NCBI GenBank assembly: GCA_023525715.1
Contig: CM042013.1
Location: forward strand, 75,561,494 to 75,625,493
Length of the DNA: 64,000 bases
Direction: 5' to 3'
DNA from: Cichorium intybus
Taxonomy: Eukaryota > Streptophyta > Magnoliopsida > Asterales > Asteraceae
In this document: in pieces, positions 62,852-64,000 of the stretch
How positions within the stretch are numbered: the first letter of the stretch is position 1
Layout of the letters: each line of letters starts with the position of its first letter
Notes under the pieces: generated by a model
The model's input: the letters and a program-made list of their open reading frames with translations, nothing else
What the model was told of the DNA's origin: nothing
Database searches by the model: none
Made by a program: the position numbers and the translations under genes

Positions 62852-64000
62852 TCAATTTACCTGAAGGCTAGTTGAAGCTTTCGTTAGCTCCAACACATTA
62901 GCCATGGCTAAGTCTGCCACTGACCTGTTCTCTGTCTCCACCGGCTCCCACTGAAATGAACTGCCCGATCCTGGAACATCCTGAGAACAAACGACACTCT
63001 CCATGTGTAGCAGATAATCTGGAGAGATTTTTACAGATGGAATACTGGTTTTCTTAACCCACTGTGTTCTGGGTATTCTAGCTGAGACACAGCCCTTGCT
63101 CCCACTGCTATGAATGACCTTGACTGGTTTTTCTAAACCATTCCAAAAACGTTCAACCTGAATCTGACCTGTGACTCTGAGTTTGCCATCTGCAAAGCAA
63201 ACCTTCTTCTGTCTACGAGACTCTATGAACCGGACTTTGGTCTTCTTCTGAACTGGGACGGTTACTCCCTCAGACAGTAAACTGACCATATATAATGAAC
63301 CCCTCTTGTGTCCACGAGCTATCACACGATTTCCTTTGACTACCTTCCACTGCCCATTCCTGAACTTAACCTCGTGCCCTTGTTCATCCAACTGCCCAAC
63401 AGAAATCAACTGTTTCTTCAGACTTGGAATTACTCGGACATCCTTCAAAGTCCATGGACCGACTGGAGTCTTCAGATCTAAGTCTCCTATGCTCGTCACA
63501 TCAAGAATCTCATCGTTCGCCAGTCTTACCTTACCAAAATCTCCTTCTTTCAGATTCCGCAGTGCTTCACGGCTGTGGGTAACGTGAAATGAAGCACCCG
63601 AATCCATAACCCAGGAATCCACATTGCTCTCCACACTACAGATCAAAACATCATCATCTGAATGGTCTACTGCAACGTTAACTTCTTTATCGTCTTTTGG
63701 ACATTGATTCCTGAAATGTCCAACCTCTTTACAGTTCCAACAAGTCACATCATTTCGAGTCCTCGACTGACTCCTTCTTCTGTTCTTGCTCCCACTACCT
63801 CTGTTATTTTTTCTACCTCTGACCGCATTCAATTGTTCACTTGATGATTCCCCGGAATTTCTTCTTCTGACGTCTTTGCCTAGAATTAAATCCCGAATTC
63901 CCTCAAAAGTGAGCTCTTTCGATCCTGCGGAACTAGTAACGGCTGTAACTATTCCGGACCAACTGTCAGGTAATGATGATAACAGTAGTAAACCTTGAAC
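62852..64000 (-). CDS. Copia gag-protease of a non-autonomous element, N-terminus outside the window
   Basis: The minus-strand frame is open from the window edge. It shows the end of gag (SLPDSWSGIVTAV, IRDLILGKDVRRR), a zinc knuckle CWNCKEVGHFRNQC (near 63755-63714), and the aspartic protease DSWVMDSGASFHVT with VIPSLKKQLISVGQLDEQG. After the pre-integrase start (RGSLYMVSL) it passes without a break into about 120 residues of unrecognised sequence and stops at 62852, 170 bp before the LTR. Integrase, reverse transcriptase and RNase H are missing. Gag and protease mature particles, but the missing enzymes must come from a partner element. The long intact frame suggests selection or youth. Confidence 0.85.
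   Translation of the reverse strand, partial: VQGLLLLSSLPDSWSGIVTAVTSSAGSKELTFEGIRDLILGKDVRRRNSGESSSEQLNAVRGRKNNRGSGSKNRRRSQSRTRNDVTCWNCKEVGHFRNQCPKDDKEVNVAVDHSDDDVLICSVESNVDSWVMDSGASFHVTHSREALRNLKEGDFGKVRLANDEILDVTSIGDLDLKTPVGPWTLKDVRVIPSLKKQLISVGQLDEQGHEVKFRNGQWKVVKGNRVIARGHKRGSLYMVSLLSEGVTVPVQKKTKVRFIESRRQKKVCFADGKLRVTGQIQVERFWNGLEKPVKVIHSSGSKGCVSARIPRTQWVKKTSIPSVKISPDYLLHMESVVCSQDVPGSGSSFQWEPVETENRSVADLAMANVLELTKASTSLQVN

Overview
The window is nuclear DNA of a flowering plant, AT-rich and dominated by transposable elements. The evidence is plant L1-clade LINEs (DUF4283-type ORF1, zf-RVT in ORF2), Ty1-copia elements primed by initiator tRNA-Met, a Helitron, a tRNA-derived SINE, (TA)n-bounded foldback elements, and spliced plant gene families (MYG1, ANTH/CAP, receptor-like cytoplasmic kinase, VAP27). 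An asterid, perhaps Asteraceae, seems likely from the style of the repeats, but the sequence does not prove it. No rRNA, tRNA, CRISPR or organelle insert was seen.

Region 1 (1-31626) is a tandem duplication. Position 1 aligns with 17218 and the copies are about 99% alike by eye. Each unit reads: tail of a SIRE-like copia element, part of its LTR, a 2.7-kb solo LTR, 1.7 kb unclassified, a Tourist-like MITE, and a 6.5-6.8 kb LINE inside that MITE. The units meet at a (TA)n array and unit 2 ends in another. Both LINEs have the same target duplication, so the LINE is older than the duplication. Unit 1 alone carries a 2.5-kb Helitron, inserted at the (TA)n site that is empty in unit 2. The Helitron holds several U-snRNA-type promoter modules (USE plus TATA). 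LINE copy 1 has decayed further (257-bp deletion, catalytic FADD to FAND, nonsense codon) than copy 2.

Region 2 (31627-42900) holds (TA)n arrays with foldback MITEs between them, a minisatellite and a poly(A) retroposon. It also holds fragments of host genes: the C-terminal half of a MYG1-like hydrolase, a small two-exon hypothetical gene, and the N-terminal ANTH exons of a clathrin assembly protein. A SINE with a perfect 15-bp target duplication follows.

Region 3 (42943-48386) is the best candidate gene. An intact 310-codon cytoplasmic kinase exon splices in phase to five exons of a VAP27-like MSP domain, giving a predicted 454-aa kinase-VAP fusion. Its long first intron carries an internal tandem duplication with a dead copy of the kinase tail.

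Region 4 (48918-56090) is a complete-ended, young, non-autonomous copia element on the minus strand: 767-bp LTRs, 9 differences between them, GTTAG duplications, PBS, PPT, and gag only. Its long non-coding part holds hairpins whose stems change in a compensatory way while the loop stays almost constant. Region 5 (56091-64000) has more LTR remnants, (TA)n-bounded cassettes, a decayed RRM-type ORF, a possible ARM-repeat fragment, and at the right edge a second non-autonomous copia element coding for gag-protease without integrase or reverse transcriptase.
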